64,000 nucleotides of DNA from an uncultured Bacteroidales bacterium (GCA_944326245.1 CALVDF010000001.1:124001-188000), one strand, 5' to 3'; numbered from the stretch's first letter, positions 1-8,909 are shown. Made by a program: numbers and translations. Notes: a model not told the origin generated them from the sequence alone.

Positions 1-827
1 CCGGTATCAGCCTTATGTGCGAAGGTCTCAGCTATATTGCAGGTGCCGAACTGCCCTGCGTAGTTGTCAATGTTATGCGTGGAGGTCCGGGACTCGGAAC
101 CATCCAGCCCAGCCAGGGAGACTACTTCCAGACTGTAAAGGGTGGCGGACACGGTGACTACCATCCTATCGTACTCGCACCTGCTTCAGCACAGGACATG
201 TACGATTTCGTAGGCGAAGCTTTCGAGCTTGCGTTCAAATACCGCAACCCCGCAATCATTCTCGGTGACGGTGTCATCGGCCAGATGATGGAGAAAGTGG
301 AACTCCGTCCTGCAAAACCCCGCCGCACGGATGAGGAAATCCGCGCTCTTTGCGATTCATGGGCAACCATCGGAAACAAGGGCCGTCACGGAAACACCAT
401 CACTTCCCTCTCCCTTGACCCTGAGGTTCAGGAAAGATTCAACATCAAACTGCAGAAGAAATATGCAGAGATCGAGGCCAACGAGGTACGCTACTCCACA
501 TACATGACCGACGATGCCGAATACCTCATCGTTGCATTCGGCTGCATGTCACGTATCGGTGAGAAAGTCGTTGAACTTGCACGCGAGGAGGGCATAAAGC
601 TCGGACTGCTCCGTCCCATCACCCTCTATCCTTTCCCCAAGAAGGAAATCGATTCACTTGTACCCCAGCTCAAGAACATCCTCTCCCTCGAGCTCAACGC
701 AGGCCAGATGGTAGAAGATATCAGACTGGTTGTCAACGGACGTATCCCCGTCAACTTCTACGGACGTCAGGGCGGTATGATACCTGATCCCGAGGAGATC
801 CTGGAAGTCTTCAAAAAAACTATGTAA
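1..827 (+). CDS. vorB: 2-oxoacid:ferredoxin oxidoreductase alpha subunit (VorB type), 5' end missing
   Basis: This is the C-terminal part (about 275 residues) of the alpha subunit of an enzyme that oxidatively decarboxylates branched-chain or related 2-oxoacids to acyl-CoA, passing electrons to ferredoxin. The reading frame is open from base 3 and the true start lies upstream of the window. Visible signatures are the RGGPGLGTIQPSQGDY stretch and GDGVIGQMMEKV, both familiar from Bacteroides VorB. The TPP-binding subunit follows 12 bp downstream and the gamma subunit after that, so this is an operon; the small polyferredoxin subunit, if present, would be upstream and unseen. Substrate preference (2-oxoisovalerate versus 2-oxoglutarate) cannot be decided from sequence; VorB is favoured by resemblance. 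Confidence 0.9.
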   Translation, partial: GISLMCEGLSYIAGAELPCVVVNVMRGGPGLGTIQPSQGDYFQTVKGGGHGDYHPIVLAPASAQDMYDFVGEAFELAFKYRNPAIILGDGVIGQMMEKVELRPAKPRRTDEEIRALCDSWATIGNKGRHGNTITSLSLDPEVQERFNIKLQKKYAEIEANEVRYSTYMTDDAEYLIVAFGCMSRIGEKVVELAREEGIKLGLLRPITLYPFPKKEIDSLVPQLKNILSLELNAGQMVEDIRLVVNGRIPVNFYGRQGGMIPDPEEILEVFKKTM

Positions 828-839
828 CAAAAGGCAATT

Positions 840-1604
840 ATGATGGACATTAACGAAATAATCAAACCTGAAAACAAGGTTTACGGCAAATCCCCCATAC
901 TCAAAGACAATATCCTCCATTACTGCCCCGGCTGCTCCCACGGTGTAGTCCACAAGGTGATCGCCGAGGTTATAGACGAGATGGGCATCCAGGACAAGAC
1001 CATCGGTATATCCCCTGTCGGATGCTCCGTATTTGCATACAACTATCTCGACATAGACTGGCAGCAGGCCGCCCACGGACGTGCTCCTGCCCTCGCAACT
1101 GCAACCAAGAGGCTCATGCCCGACAAGTACGTCTTCACCTATCAGGGTGACGGTGACCTCGCATCCATCGGTACAGCAGAGGTAATGCACGCCTGCAACC
1201 GCGGTGAGAACATTGTCATCATATTCATCAACAACGCTATCTACGGTATGACCGGTGGACAGATGGCTCCTACCACCCTTCTCGGACAGGTAACTGCCAC
1301 CACCCCTTACGGACGTAAGGCCGAGCTCAACGGATATCCCCTCAAGATCACCGAACTCATCGCCCAGCTCGAAGGTACTTGCTACGTGACCCGTCAGTCG
1401 GTACAGAACCCTGCAGCAGTCCGCAAGACCAAGAAGGCAATCCGCAAGGCATTCGAGAACTCCATGATGCACAAGGGAACTTCTTTCGTGGAAGTTGTCA
1501 GCACATGTAACTCCGGATGGAAGATTCCTCCCGTACAGGCCAACAAGTGGATGGAAGAGAACATGTTCCCGTTCTATCCCCTCGGAGACATGAAAGACAG
1601 GTAA
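840..1604 (+). CDS. vorA: 2-oxoacid:ferredoxin oxidoreductase beta subunit, TPP-binding
   Basis: The beta subunit carries thiamine pyrophosphate and forms the catalytic core with the upstream alpha subunit. The 254-residue protein shows the CPGCSHG motif at residues 29-35, a further Cys in SPVGCS, and the TPP/Mg signature GDGD at 103-106 followed about 25 residues later by NN (131-132) in FINNAIYGMTGGQ. Length is typical for a short KorB/VorA subunit that lacks a fused ferredoxin domain. Two ATG codons are in tandem at 840 and 843; either could be used. It lies 12 bp after the alpha subunit and 26 bp before the gamma subunit, so the three are almost certainly co-transcribed. Confidence 0.93.
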   Translation: MMDINEIIKPENKVYGKSPILKDNILHYCPGCSHGVVHKVIAEVIDEMGIQDKTIGISPVGCSVFAYNYLDIDWQQAAHGRAPALATATKRLMPDKYVFTYQGDGDLASIGTAEVMHACNRGENIVIIFINNAIYGMTGGQMAPTTLLGQVTATTPYGRKAELNGYPLKITELIAQLEGTCYVTRQSVQNPAAVRKTKKAIRKAFENSMMHKGTSFVEVVSTCNSGWKIPPVQANKWMEENMFPFYPLGDMKDR

Positions 1605-1630
1605 TAGGAAACATAAAATTATAGATAAAC

Positions 1631-2176
1631 ATGAAAGAAGAAATCATCATAGCAGGATTCGGAGGACAGGGAGTCCTCTCCATGGGCAAGATTCTGGCCT
1701 ACTCCGGTATCATGCAGGATCAGGAAGTGGCATGGATGCCTTCCTACGGTCCTGAAATGCGCGGCGGTACATGCAACGTGAGCGTAATCCTCAGCGACAA
1801 GAAGATCAGCTCTCCCATCCTGAGCAAGTTCGACACCGCCATCATCCTCAACCAGCAGTCCCTCGACAAGTTCGAGTCAAGGGTAAAACCCGGCGGACTT
1901 CTGATATACGATCCCAACGGCATCACCCATCATCCTACCCGCACCGATATCTCCATCTACCAGATCGATGCTGCCGATGAAGCCGCAAAACTCGGCAATG
2001 CCAAGGCTTACAACATGATCGTACTCGGAGCATTCCTCAAGGTAAAGCCCATCGTGAAAATGGAAAACGTGACAGCCGGACTGAAGAAATCCCTTCCTCC
2101 CCGTCACCACAACCTGATCCCGATGAACGAGCAGGCCATCAAGGTCGGCATGGAAGCTGTCGTGAAAGTACGCTGA
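1631..2176 (+). CDS. 2-oxoacid:acceptor oxidoreductase gamma subunit
   Basis: This 181-residue protein is the gamma domain of the 2-oxoacid:ferredoxin oxidoreductase, which in this family helps form the CoA-binding part of the complex. It has the N-terminal nucleotide-type motif GFGGQGV (residues 9-15) and the family signature YGPEMRGGTCNV starting near residue 39, with a typical KorC/VorC length. It is the last gene of the operon: a strong hairpin terminator follows its stop codon by 25 bp. The order alpha-beta-gamma is standard for Bacteroidales. Confidence 0.92.
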   Translation: MKEEIIIAGFGGQGVLSMGKILAYSGIMQDQEVAWMPSYGPEMRGGTCNVSVILSDKKISSPILSKFDTAIILNQQSLDKFESRVKPGGLLIYDPNGITHHPTRTDISIYQIDAADEAAKLGNAKAYNMIVLGAFLKVKPIVKMENVTAGLKKSLPPRHHNLIPMNEQAIKVGMEAVVKVR

Positions 2177-2201
2177 TCCACCACGACCGATACTCAAAGA
2201 T

Positions 2202-2235
2202 TCCGGTAGGGATTCCCATCCCTACCGGATTTTTT
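2202..2235 (+). terminator. Intrinsic terminator of the vor operon
   Basis: A perfect 12-bp stem (arms 2202-2213 and 2218-2229) with a TCCC loop is followed by six T (2230-2235). It begins 25 bp after the gamma-subunit stop codon. Confidence 0.93.
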
Positions 2236-2236
2236 A

Positions 2237-2244
2237 TACATTTG
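2237..2244 (+). promoter_or_regulatory. Bacteroidota -7 promoter box for the thioesterase-umuDC unit
   Basis: TACATTTG matches the TAnnTTTG consensus exactly and starts directly after the terminator T-run, 30 bp before the thioesterase ATG. The -33 TTTG element is not obvious because the terminator stem occupies that position. No LexA-like palindrome was seen. Confidence 0.6.
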
Positions 2245-2273
2245 CGTCCGGATTACATATCATTCTAAAGAAT

Positions 2274-2660
2274 ATGGCAACAGAAGACATCAAAACTGGG
2301 ATTTCCGCAACGGTAAGCACCAAAGTATGCAAGGAGAACTGCGCCTCGGCGATGGGCTCGGGCGCTTTGGATGTATTTGCGACACCATCAGTGGTGGCAT
2401 ATATGGAAATGGCAGCATGCAAGGCTGTCAACGGTTTTCTTGAGGATGGCCTGTCTACAGTAGGTACGAAAGTGGATATAGCCCACATCAAGGCATCTCC
2501 CATAGGAGAGACAATAGAGGCTACCGCTACAGTAAAGGAGGTTGACGGACGGCGCCTTGTATTCGAAGTAAGTGCCCGTGATTCCAAGGGCGAGATAGCC
2601 AACGGCACACACGAACGGTTCATCATCAAGGTGGACAAGTTCCTGGCAAAACTGAAATAG
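2274..2660 (+). CDS. FlK-like hotdog-fold acyl-CoA thioesterase
   Basis: A 128-residue hotdog-fold protein resembling fluoroacetyl-CoA thioesterase FlK and the small thioesterases often annotated as dihydrolipoamide acyltransferase-like. Thr37 (in ATPSVVAYMEMA), Glu45 and His71 (in DIAHIKASPIG) occur with the same spacing as the FlK catalytic triad Thr42/Glu50/His76 (8 and 26 residues apart), which strongly supports thioester hydrolysis. The physiological acyl-CoA is unknown; fluoroacetate detoxification itself is not implied. The stop codon is 3 bp from the umuD start, so the gene is the first of an apparent operon with the SOS mutasome genes, an unusual partner. Confidence 0.82.
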   Translation: MATEDIKTGISATVSTKVCKENCASAMGSGALDVFATPSVVAYMEMAACKAVNGFLEDGLSTVGTKVDIAHIKASPIGETIEATATVKEVDGRRLVFEVSARDSKGEIANGTHERFIIKVDKFLAKLK

Positions 2661-2663
2661 TCC

Positions 2664-3071
2664 ATGGCCAGCACCCCGGACAAACCTGGAGAGCAGACAA
2701 AGCTGTTCGAATCCATACATGCAGGATTTCCGTCTCCGGCAGAAGACATACCGGGGACGGCTCTTGACATCAACAAGCTGCTCGTGAAGAATCCGGCATC
2801 GACATTCTTCGCAAGAGTAAGCGGAGACAGTATGGAAGGTGACGGTATAAGCGACGGGGACATCCTGGTCATCGACAAGTCTGAAGAGCCGAGGGACAGG
2901 GCGATAGCCGTGTGCTACATCAACGGGGAATTCACGGTCAAACGCCTTTGCATAGATGAAGGAGGTGTCACGTTACTGCCCTCCAATTCCAAATACAAAG
3001 CCATTACAGTCCGCGAAGGAGATGACCTTACCATCTGGGGAATTGTAAAGTACGTTATCAAAAAAGTCTGA
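2664..3071 (+). CDS. umuD: UmuD-like S24 self-cleaving SOS protein
   Basis: A 135-residue accessory subunit of DNA polymerase V that is activated by RecA-stimulated autocleavage. The Ser nucleophile is Ser56 in GDSMEGDGI and the general base is Lys93 in FTVKRL; the 37-residue spacing equals that of E. coli UmuD (Ser60/Lys97). The expected Ala-Gly cleavage site is Ala20-Gly21 in IHAGFPSP. There is no DNA-binding domain, so this is UmuD and not LexA. It precedes umuC by 20 bp and follows the thioesterase by 3 bp. Confidence 0.92.
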   Translation: MASTPDKPGEQTKLFESIHAGFPSPAEDIPGTALDINKLLVKNPASTFFARVSGDSMEGDGISDGDILVIDKSEEPRDRAIAVCYINGEFTVKRLCIDEGGVTLLPSNSKYKAITVREGDDLTIWGIVKYVIKKV

Positions 3072-3091
3072 CACACGCAACTGAGAGCACA

Positions 3092-4360
3092 ATGTATGCA
3101 TTGGCCGACTGCAACAATTTTTTCGTCAGCTGCGAACGCGTGTTCCGGCCGGACCTGGAGGGGACACCGGTAGTGGTCCTTTCCAACAACGACGGATGCG
3201 CCATCGCCAGATCCAACGAGGCAAAGCGCATGGGTATCCGCATGGGACAGCCCATGTTCGAATTCCGTGACCTTATCGAATCCGGCTCGGTCACCGTATT
3301 CTCTTCCAATTTCGCTCTTTACGGAGACATGTCCAGGCGTGTGCAGCAGACCCTTTCCCGCTTTGCACCTGCCATCGAAGTCTATTCGATTGACGAATCT
3401 TTCATCGACCTCAACAGCATGGATCCGGAAACTGACTTCGACCTGTGGGCCAAGACAGTTTCAAGGGAATGCCGCCGCTGCACAGGCATCCCGGTCAGTG
3501 TAGGCGTATCCCCCACCAAGACACTCGCAAAGATTGCATCCAAACTGTGCAAGCAGTATCCGGCCACCAAAGGTGGCTGCTGGATGTACCGACCCCAGGA
3601 TGTGGAAAAAGTCCTCAGACGATTCCCCGTCGAAGACATCTGGGGAATAGGGAGACGCTACTCCAGGCGTTTCAAGGGATACTTCGGTATGAAAACCGCA
3701 TGGGACTTCTACTCCTTGGACGCAAATTGGGTCAACGACGAAATGGGCATAAGCGGCCTCAGGACATGGAAGGAACTGCACGGAGAACCGTGCATAGACT
3801 TCGAAGACACTGTACAGGCCAAAAAACAGATAATGATATCCAGAACATTTGCAAAGGAAATAACTGAGTCCGACGACCTGTCGGCACAGGTTTCCATGTT
3901 CTGCTCCATGGCAGTGGAAAAACTGCGCAAACAAGGCTCATGCTGCGGCAACACCACTGTATTCATCATGACCAACAGGTTCCGCAAGGAGAGCGGAAAG
4001 ACACAGTTTGAAAGCAGGCTTGTCCAGTTTCCTACGGCCACGGACAGCACTCTGGAAATAAACACGGCTGTCATGCATGCCACTCAGGAGATGTTCCGCA
4101 ACGGATACGGATACAAAAGGGCTGGAGTAATACTTGGAGACATCATACCGGCGGACAAAGTACAGTTGTCCTTTTTCGACGAAGTGGACCGTGACAGACA
4201 CTCAAAGCTCATGAAAGTCATGGATACCATCAACAGGAGGAACGGACGCAACACCATAGGAGTCGCCTCACAATCCCTGGAAGGCATAAAAATGAACAGG
4301 GAGCACCTGTCTCCCTGTTATACCACTGACTGGAACGATATTGTCACTGTAAATTGCTGA
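3092..4360 (+). CDS. umuC: DNA polymerase V catalytic subunit UmuC (Y family)
   Basis: A 422-residue Y-family translesion polymerase, the same length as E. coli UmuC. Catalytic carboxylates are visible: Asp6 in ALADCNNFF and Asp101-Glu102 in YSIDESFIDL. The SNNDGCAIARSNEAK block around residues 31-45 is diagnostic of the family. The C-terminal part contains the little-finger and DUF4113-like region ending in ...GRNTIGVASQSL. It is the last gene of the thioesterase-umuD-umuC unit and its final 17 bp overlap the 3' end of the convergent lipoprotein gene. UmuDC in Bacteroidales is frequently on mobile DNA, but nothing here marks this copy as mobile. Confidence 0.95.
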   Translation: MYALADCNNFFVSCERVFRPDLEGTPVVVLSNNDGCAIARSNEAKRMGIRMGQPMFEFRDLIESGSVTVFSSNFALYGDMSRRVQQTLSRFAPAIEVYSIDESFIDLNSMDPETDFDLWAKTVSRECRRCTGIPVSVGVSPTKTLAKIASKLCKQYPATKGGCWMYRPQDVEKVLRRFPVEDIWGIGRRYSRRFKGYFGMKTAWDFYSLDANWVNDEMGISGLRTWKELHGEPCIDFEDTVQAKKQIMISRTFAKEITESDDLSAQVSMFCSMAVEKLRKQGSCCGNTTVFIMTNRFRKESGKTQFESRLVQFPTATDSTLEINTAVMHATQEMFRNGYGYKRAGVILGDIIPADKVQLSFFDEVDRDRHSKLMKVMDTINRRNGRNTIGVASQSLEGIKMNREHLSPCYTTDWNDIVTVNC

Positions 4361-4817
4361 TCCATGAATCCTCAGCCCTGTCCGCAGGATATGAGGAACC
4401 CCGGAATGATATGAAGAACCGCTGATTGTGGAATGTCATCTCCACATTGACAGACTCTCCTGTATCAGCCTCTGTCAATTTCATATCCGCACTTCCATGG
4501 AATACATCTCCTGATACCGAAGAAGGCCAGCGCCGGTAACTGTAGGTTCCCTCATACATCACTGTATCAGCAGGTGAATGGAAAACCATCTCCATCCTGC
4601 CTGTCTCCACCGTGCTTCCGTCTTCAGACTCTACACGGGATACATCCCCTTCAAATCCGAACCTTAGTTCCAGAATTTCATTTCTGGCCTGGTTGGTCCC
4701 TATCCATACTGACTTTTCCAATACGGAAGGCGGACCGTCACCTCTCCAGGCCTTGTTGCAGGATACCGGAAGCAACAGCGGCAGCATCAGCGCCAATATG
4801 CGGACCAGACGAAGCAT
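4344..4817 (-). CDS. Small lipoprotein, function unknown
   Basis: A 157-residue protein with a hydrophobic signal sequence ending in a lipobox (LLPVSC, Cys near residue 19), so it should be anchored in the cell envelope. The rest is a beta-strand-rich domain with no motif I recognise. It starts 2 bp after the rny stop codon and is likely co-transcribed with rny. The 3' end overlaps umuC by 17 bp on the opposite strand. Confidence 0.75.
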   Translation of the reverse strand: MLRLVRILALMLPLLLPVSCNKAWRGDGPPSVLEKSVWIGTNQARNEILELRFGFEGDVSRVESEDGSTVETGRMEMVFHSPADTVMYEGTYSYRRWPSSVSGDVFHGSADMKLTEADTGESVNVEMTFHNQRFFISFRGSSYPADRAEDSWISNLQ

Positions 4818-4819
4818 GT

Positions 4820-6361
4820 CTATTTTGCAAATGCTACTGAACGTGTCTCACGGATTACGGTTATCTTGACCTGTCCGGGATATACCATCTCATTCTGGAT
4901 CTTCTTCGCAATCTCGTTTGACAGCATCTCAGACTCGGCATCGGAAACCTGGTCGGCACCTACTATAACCCTAAGTTCACGGCCTGCCTGGATGGCATAG
5001 GTCTTGGTGACTCCAGGGTATGACAGGGCGATGGCCTCCATATCCTTGAGTCTCTTGATGTAGGACTCGATCACCTCGCGGCGGGCACCGGGACGTGCTC
5101 CCGAGATGGCGTCTCCAACCAGGACGATCGGAGATATAAGGGACAGCATTTCCACCTCCTCGTGGTGTGCTCCGATAGCGTTGCACACTTCAGGCTTTTC
5201 CTTGTACTTTTCTGCGAGTTTCATACCCAGGATTGCATGAGGAAGTTCGGAATCTTCCTCGGAGACCTTTCCGATATCATGCAGCAGACCAGCCCTTTTG
5301 GCCAGCTTGGGATTGAGTCCCAGCTCCGCTGCCATCGTAGAGCATATATTGGCGACCTCTCTCGAGTGCTGGAGCAGATTCTGCCCGTATGAAGAACGGT
5401 ACTTCATTCTTCCCACTAGCTTTACCAGCTCGGCATGGAGCCCGTGGATACCCAAGTCGATACATGTCCTCTTTCCGGTCTCCATAATCTCGTCATCCAG
5501 CTGCTTGCGAACCTTCTCCACCACTTCCTCTATACGGGCCGGATGTATACGTCCGTCAGTAACCAGCTGATGCAAAGCCAGACGGGCCACTTCCCTCCTG
5601 ACAGGATCAAAAGCTGAAAGCAGGATGGCCTCAGGCGTATCGTCCACGACGATCTCGACACCGGTAGCCGCCTCCAAAGCCCTGATGTTACGGCCTTCGC
5701 GCCCGATAATGCGTCCTTTCATCTCATCGTTTTCGATATTGAAGACAGTTACGGCATTCTCGATGGCCGTTTCCGGAGCTATGCGCTGTATGGTATTGAT
5801 GACTATCCTCTTGGCTTCCTTGCTTGCTGTCATGCGTGCTTCATCCATCACATCATTGATATAGGACATGGCCTGAGTCTTGGCCTCTTCCTTCATCGTC
5901 TCCATCAGCATATCCTTGGCCTCTGCAGCCGACATTCCGGCAATGCTCTCTATCTTTTCTACAGCTTCCTTATGCAGCTTGTCATATTCTTCCGACTTGC
6001 GGTTGACCATCTCCATCTGGGCCTTGAGATTCTCCCTTGAGCTGTCGACCTCGGACTGTTTGCGCTGGAGGTCAGAATACTGCTGCTTGAGCTGCATCTC
6101 ACGCTGCTTGAGTTTGTTCTCTGTCTGCTGAATCTGCTGGTTCTTCTCGTTGATATAACGTTCATGCTCGCCTTTCAGCTGAAGGAATTTCTCCTTTGCC
6201 TGGAAAATCTTCTCCTTTTTGATGTTTTCACCTTCCGCCTCGGCATCCTTTATGATTTTGTCTGCCTGTTTCCTGCGGACTGAATTGACGACCAGAAGCG
6301 TCGCTACTGCAGCCACTATGGCAACGGCGACCAACAGGATAATTACTAGAATGATATTCAT
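4820..6361 (-). CDS. rny: Ribonuclease Y
   Basis: A 513-residue membrane-anchored endoribonuclease that initiates mRNA decay. It has one N-terminal membrane segment (residues 3-25), a long charged coiled coil (about 30-200), a KH RNA-binding domain with [10 protein letters not shown] at 217-226, and an HD domain with the metal-binding HD at 361-362 (LLHDIGK). Length and domain order match RNase Y throughout. It follows zapA and a structured non-coding RNA on the same strand. No exact TAnnTTTG box was found just upstream, so it may be read from the zapA transcript past the RNA. Confidence 0.97.
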   Translation of the reverse strand: MNIILVIILLVAVAIVAAVATLLVVNSVRRKQADKIIKDAEAEGENIKKEKIFQAKEKFLQLKGEHERYINEKNQQIQQTENKLKQREMQLKQQYSDLQRKQSEVDSSRENLKAQMEMVNRKSEEYDKLHKEAVEKIESIAGMSAAEAKDMLMETMKEEAKTQAMSYINDVMDEARMTASKEAKRIVINTIQRIAPETAIENAVTVFNIENDEMKGRIIGREGRNIRALEAATGVEIVVDDTPEAILLSAFDPVRREVARLALHQLVTDGRIHPARIEEVVEKVRKQLDDEIMETGKRTCIDLGIHGLHAELVKLVGRMKYRSSYGQNLLQHSREVANICSTMAAELGLNPKLAKRAGLLHDIGKVSEEDSELPHAILGMKLAEKYKEKPEVCNAIGAHHEEVEMLSLISPIVLVGDAISGARPGARREVIESYIKRLKDMEAIALSYPGVTKTYAIQAGRELRVIVGADQVSDAESEMLSNEIAKKIQNEMVYPGQVKITVIRETRSVAFAK

Positions 6362-6427
6362 ATCGTATCGGTTTATATATTGAGTTAATAATTCCCAATC
6401 ATATAAAGAACTACAACATGAAGAAAG

Positions 6428-6620
6428 AAAAAAAAGCCGTTAGAACACTGTTTATCAGAAAAACCTGAAAAATTAGGATTTGAGCTCCGATTCAGGACTC
6501 AGACTTCCAACGTCCGGTAAAACCGAATCCCCTTTCGGGTAACCCAGGCCTGCCTTCATCCATCGAGTTGGCTCAGGATTGTAAAAAATGTTGATTTTCG
6601 CAAAGAGCGATCTAACGGCT
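6428..6620 (-). ncRNA. ssrS: Structured non-coding RNA, 6S RNA-like
   Basis: On the minus strand the region begins 4 bp after the zapA stop with AGCCGTTAGA (6620-6611). About 165 nt later comes its exact complement TCTAACGGCT (6444-6435), running into eight T residues. This gives a long-range 10-bp closing stem with a terminator-like tail and a transcript of roughly 185-193 nt, the usual size of 6S RNA. Inside, further complementary pairs (CAAC/GTTG; TGAGC/GCTCA; CCC-GAAA-GGG hairpin near 6530-6540; CGGT/ACCG) make a mostly helical rod, with A/T-rich unpaired stretches on both sides near the closing stem as expected for the promoter-mimicking bubble. TAGTTTTA just before the 5' end could be a weak -7 box. 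Position beside zapA mirrors the ssrS-zapA linkage of proteobacteria. The RNA identity is inferred from fold, size and context. Confidence 0.7.
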
Positions 6621-6624
6621 AAAA

Positions 6625-6933
6625 CTATCTTGCATCATTTTCGATATACTCGTCCAACTGCTTGTCCAATTGCTGAATATCCCTCACAATACGTCCAGGA
6701 ACATCTTCCATCCTGGCTTTTTCAAGCAATACCGCAAACTGAATCAGTACGACTGTGAGAGCTTCCTGATTGTCTCTCAGGCTGTGCCTCTGCTTCAGCT
6801 CCGCAAGCTTGTCAGAGATGTTTCTGACGGCATTCCTGATCATGCTCTCCTCTTCAGGAAGTACCCTGTAGGTAAACTTGCGGTCCAGTATGGTGAAATT
6901 GCACAAAAACTTACCGTCTTCCATATCAGTCAT
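6625..6933 (-). CDS. zapA: Cell division protein ZapA
   Basis: A 102-residue FtsZ-ring stabilising protein. The N-terminal half (NFTILDRKFTYRVLPEEESMIRNAVRNISDKLAEL) fits the ZapA globular domain and the C-terminal half is a coiled coil for dimerisation. It overlaps the upstream coiled-coil gene by 8 bp, so the two are translationally linked, and it is followed by the 6S-like RNA and rny. Confidence 0.88.
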   Translation of the reverse strand: MTDMEDGKFLCNFTILDRKFTYRVLPEEESMIRNAVRNISDKLAELKQRHSLRDNQEALTVVLIQFAVLLEKARMEDVPGRIVRDIQQLDKQLDEYIENDAR

Positions 6934-7240
6934 TCAGCAAGGTTATACATCTGTCTATCTCGCGCACAAGCCTTCCGATATTCTGCCTGGCTTCCTTGAC
7001 ATCCGTTGCAGACGCCTCGAAAGCTCCTGCCAGCTGCAACTTATCTATCTTCTGTTCTAATTCTTTAATTTTGTTATTACTGTTATCCAAATTCTCCCTG
7101 ACAGCCTTTATTTCAGCATCTTTCCGCCCCAGAGCATCTTCCAGTTCCCTGTTTCTTGCAAGCAGGGTCTCATACCTGGATATTATAAGCTCTATCTTCT
7201 TTTTATGAGCATCGAGTACTATTTTGTAACTTTCGTCCAT
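6926..7240 (-). CDS. Coiled-coil protein, probable ZapA partner
   Basis: A 104-residue, highly charged protein predicted to be almost entirely coiled coil (heptad-like pattern from about residue 15 to 70). The C-terminal end VREIDRCITLLND is conserved among small Bacteroidales proteins encoded just upstream of zapA. The 8-bp overlap with zapA suggests they act together in division, perhaps in a ZapB-like role, but that is inference from context. Confidence 0.7.
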   Translation of the reverse strand: MDESYKIVLDAHKKKIELIISRYETLLARNRELEDALGRKDAEIKAVRENLDNSNNKIKELEQKIDKLQLAGAFEASATDVKEARQNIGRLVREIDRCITLLND

Positions 7241-7261
7241 AATAAAGGCCTACAGAAGCCA

Positions 7262-7269
7262 CAAAGTTA
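7262..7269 (-). promoter_or_regulatory. -7 box for the coiled coil-zapA unit
   Basis: The minus strand reads TAACTTTG, an exact TAnnTTTG match, 22 bp upstream of the coiled-coil gene ATG (7240). This gives a leader of roughly 15 nt. It lies between that gene and the stop of the upstream 5'-nucleotidase gene. Confidence 0.6.
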
Positions 7270-7275
7270 TAAAAA

Positions 7276-8892
7276 TTATTTAATAAAATGCCAAGTTCCC
7301 GTCTTTTTCTCGGCCGCTATTTTCCTTGGATCTATATCTCCTTTGCTCTCAATAAAATTGCACAACATCGTACGTATCTCCGGATATATCTCCAACACTC
7401 TGCCTGCCATAGCCTCGCGGTCCAGGCCGGCCTCTTCAAGAAGCCCTCCGGCACCGCTCGCCCTGTAGGAAGTCATGGCAACCCTGTACATCCTTGACTC
7501 ATCGAAAGGAGTCCCGTCCCACATCGAGACAATCCTGATGCGGTTGCCTTTCTCCGCAGAAGGATCTACCGTATATACCAGACCTCCGGCAGTATCGTAG
7601 TTGTACAGATAATCCGAGCCGGTTATGCGCTTGTCATACGCCCCTTCCAGGTAGTCCTTCACCTCCTTGCCAGTCATTTCCACCACATACAGCAGATTCT
7701 CGAAACGGTACAGGGTGAACAGATCGTTGAAACGCAGTTCTCCGGCAGGCATTACACCTTCGGAAACCAGCGGTGCCGTAAACGAAATCTCCACCCCTGG
7801 GCATGAAAGCTGAACATAGTGGATAAGTGCAAGGTAGTCCGAACGCCTGTCCCGCCTGTAACTCAGGTCCAGCGGTGATACCAGTCGCCCTATTGTCCTG
7901 TTGGAAAAATCATAGACAGTCTGCCAGTCTTTTCCGAACTCCGCCATATAACGTTCGGAAGGTTCCATGGCTGACACATCTGCAACCGAAGGTACAATTT
8001 CCAGCGATACCAGCCGGTTTCCTTTCTTTACCGCATTGATACTCAGCATAGCGACGCCCCTGGCCCTGGAACCGGACTCCACCACGCACACACTGTCTCC
8101 ATCGGCACCAGTTACCTTGAAAGCCGCACGCCTGTGGTCATGGGCCGCAATCACTGCATCCACACCCGGGACATGGGCCGCAAGATATACGGCATCGTTT
8201 TCCATGTCCGGTACATTTTCTTCACCGAGACCGCAGTGCACAGCCAGGATCACAACATCCGGTTTTTCCTTGCGCCTTACCTCCTGAACCAGTGAAGAAG
8301 CCAGAGAGTCCACCGGCACGAAATCCATTCCTGAATACTTGTCAGGCGATATCCAGGACTTGACGTTGGGATTGGTAAAACCTATCACGGCAACCCTAAG
8401 CCCGCCCCTGTCCATGACGGCATAGCGGTCAAAATAGGCTTTCCCGTCAGATATGTTCACGGCATTTGCCGCCAGATACGGACATTCCAGTTCCTCCGCC
8501 ACGCGGTCATAGACCGGATGACCTGCCTCCAGGTCGTGGTTGCCCACCACGACTGCATCATAATCCATAAAATTGAATACCCTGCTGAGAATATGCCCGT
8601 TGCCGGAAGAATCCACATAATTGAAATAATATGTGGCATTGTCACCCTGCAGATGGTCCCCGCAGTCAAGAAGTATCACATGATCATTCCCTGCCGCACT
8701 GCGCAGACTGTCCATATACGTACAGACAGACGCCAATGACGGACGCCGGGAAGTATCCTCCGTGTATGAACGGGGGAATATGGCCCCGTGCACGTCGTTT
8801 GTCGCTGCTACTTCCACCTTTATTGTCCGCTCCGTACACGATACGGACATAATGCAGAAAGGTACCAGCACCATGAAAACAGATCTCTTCAT
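7276..8892 (-). CDS. 5'-nucleotidase / metallophosphoesterase lipoprotein
   Basis: A 538-residue enzyme of the UshA/5'-nucleotidase family that removes phosphate from nucleotides outside the cytoplasm. The start at 8892 is chosen because it puts a lipoprotein signal first (MKRSVF...SVSC, Cys19); the ORF upstream of it has no signal. Metal-binding motifs are TNDVHG (Asp33, His35), GDHLQGD, GNHD and, further on, HCG and AHDH. The C-terminal half is a 5'-nucleotidase C-terminal domain. Many Bacteroidales encode the two domains as separate adjacent genes; here they are one protein. It starts 17 bp after the omega-amidase gene in the same direction. Confidence 0.88.
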   Translation of the reverse strand: MKRSVFMVLVPFCIMSVSCTERTIKVEVAATNDVHGAIFPRSYTEDTSRRPSLASVCTYMDSLRSAAGNDHVILLDCGDHLQGDNATYYFNYVDSSGNGHILSRVFNFMDYDAVVVGNHDLEAGHPVYDRVAEELECPYLAANAVNISDGKAYFDRYAVMDRGGLRVAVIGFTNPNVKSWISPDKYSGMDFVPVDSLASSLVQEVRRKEKPDVVILAVHCGLGEENVPDMENDAVYLAAHVPGVDAVIAAHDHRRAAFKVTGADGDSVCVVESGSRARGVAMLSINAVKKGNRLVSLEIVPSVADVSAMEPSERYMAEFGKDWQTVYDFSNRTIGRLVSPLDLSYRRDRRSDYLALIHYVQLSCPGVEISFTAPLVSEGVMPAGELRFNDLFTLYRFENLLYVVEMTGKEVKDYLEGAYDKRITGSDYLYNYDTAGGLVYTVDPSAEKGNRIRIVSMWDGTPFDESRMYRVAMTSYRASGAGGLLEEAGLDREAMAGRVLEIYPEIRTMLCNFIESKGDIDPRKIAAEKKTGTWHFIK

Positions 8893-8909
8893 ATTTCTTT
8901 CCGTTTTAT

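Noticed and set aside
654..1472. 272-residue open frame on the minus strand opposite vorA
   Set aside because: It is the antisense shadow of a well-conserved enzyme gene and resembles no protein.
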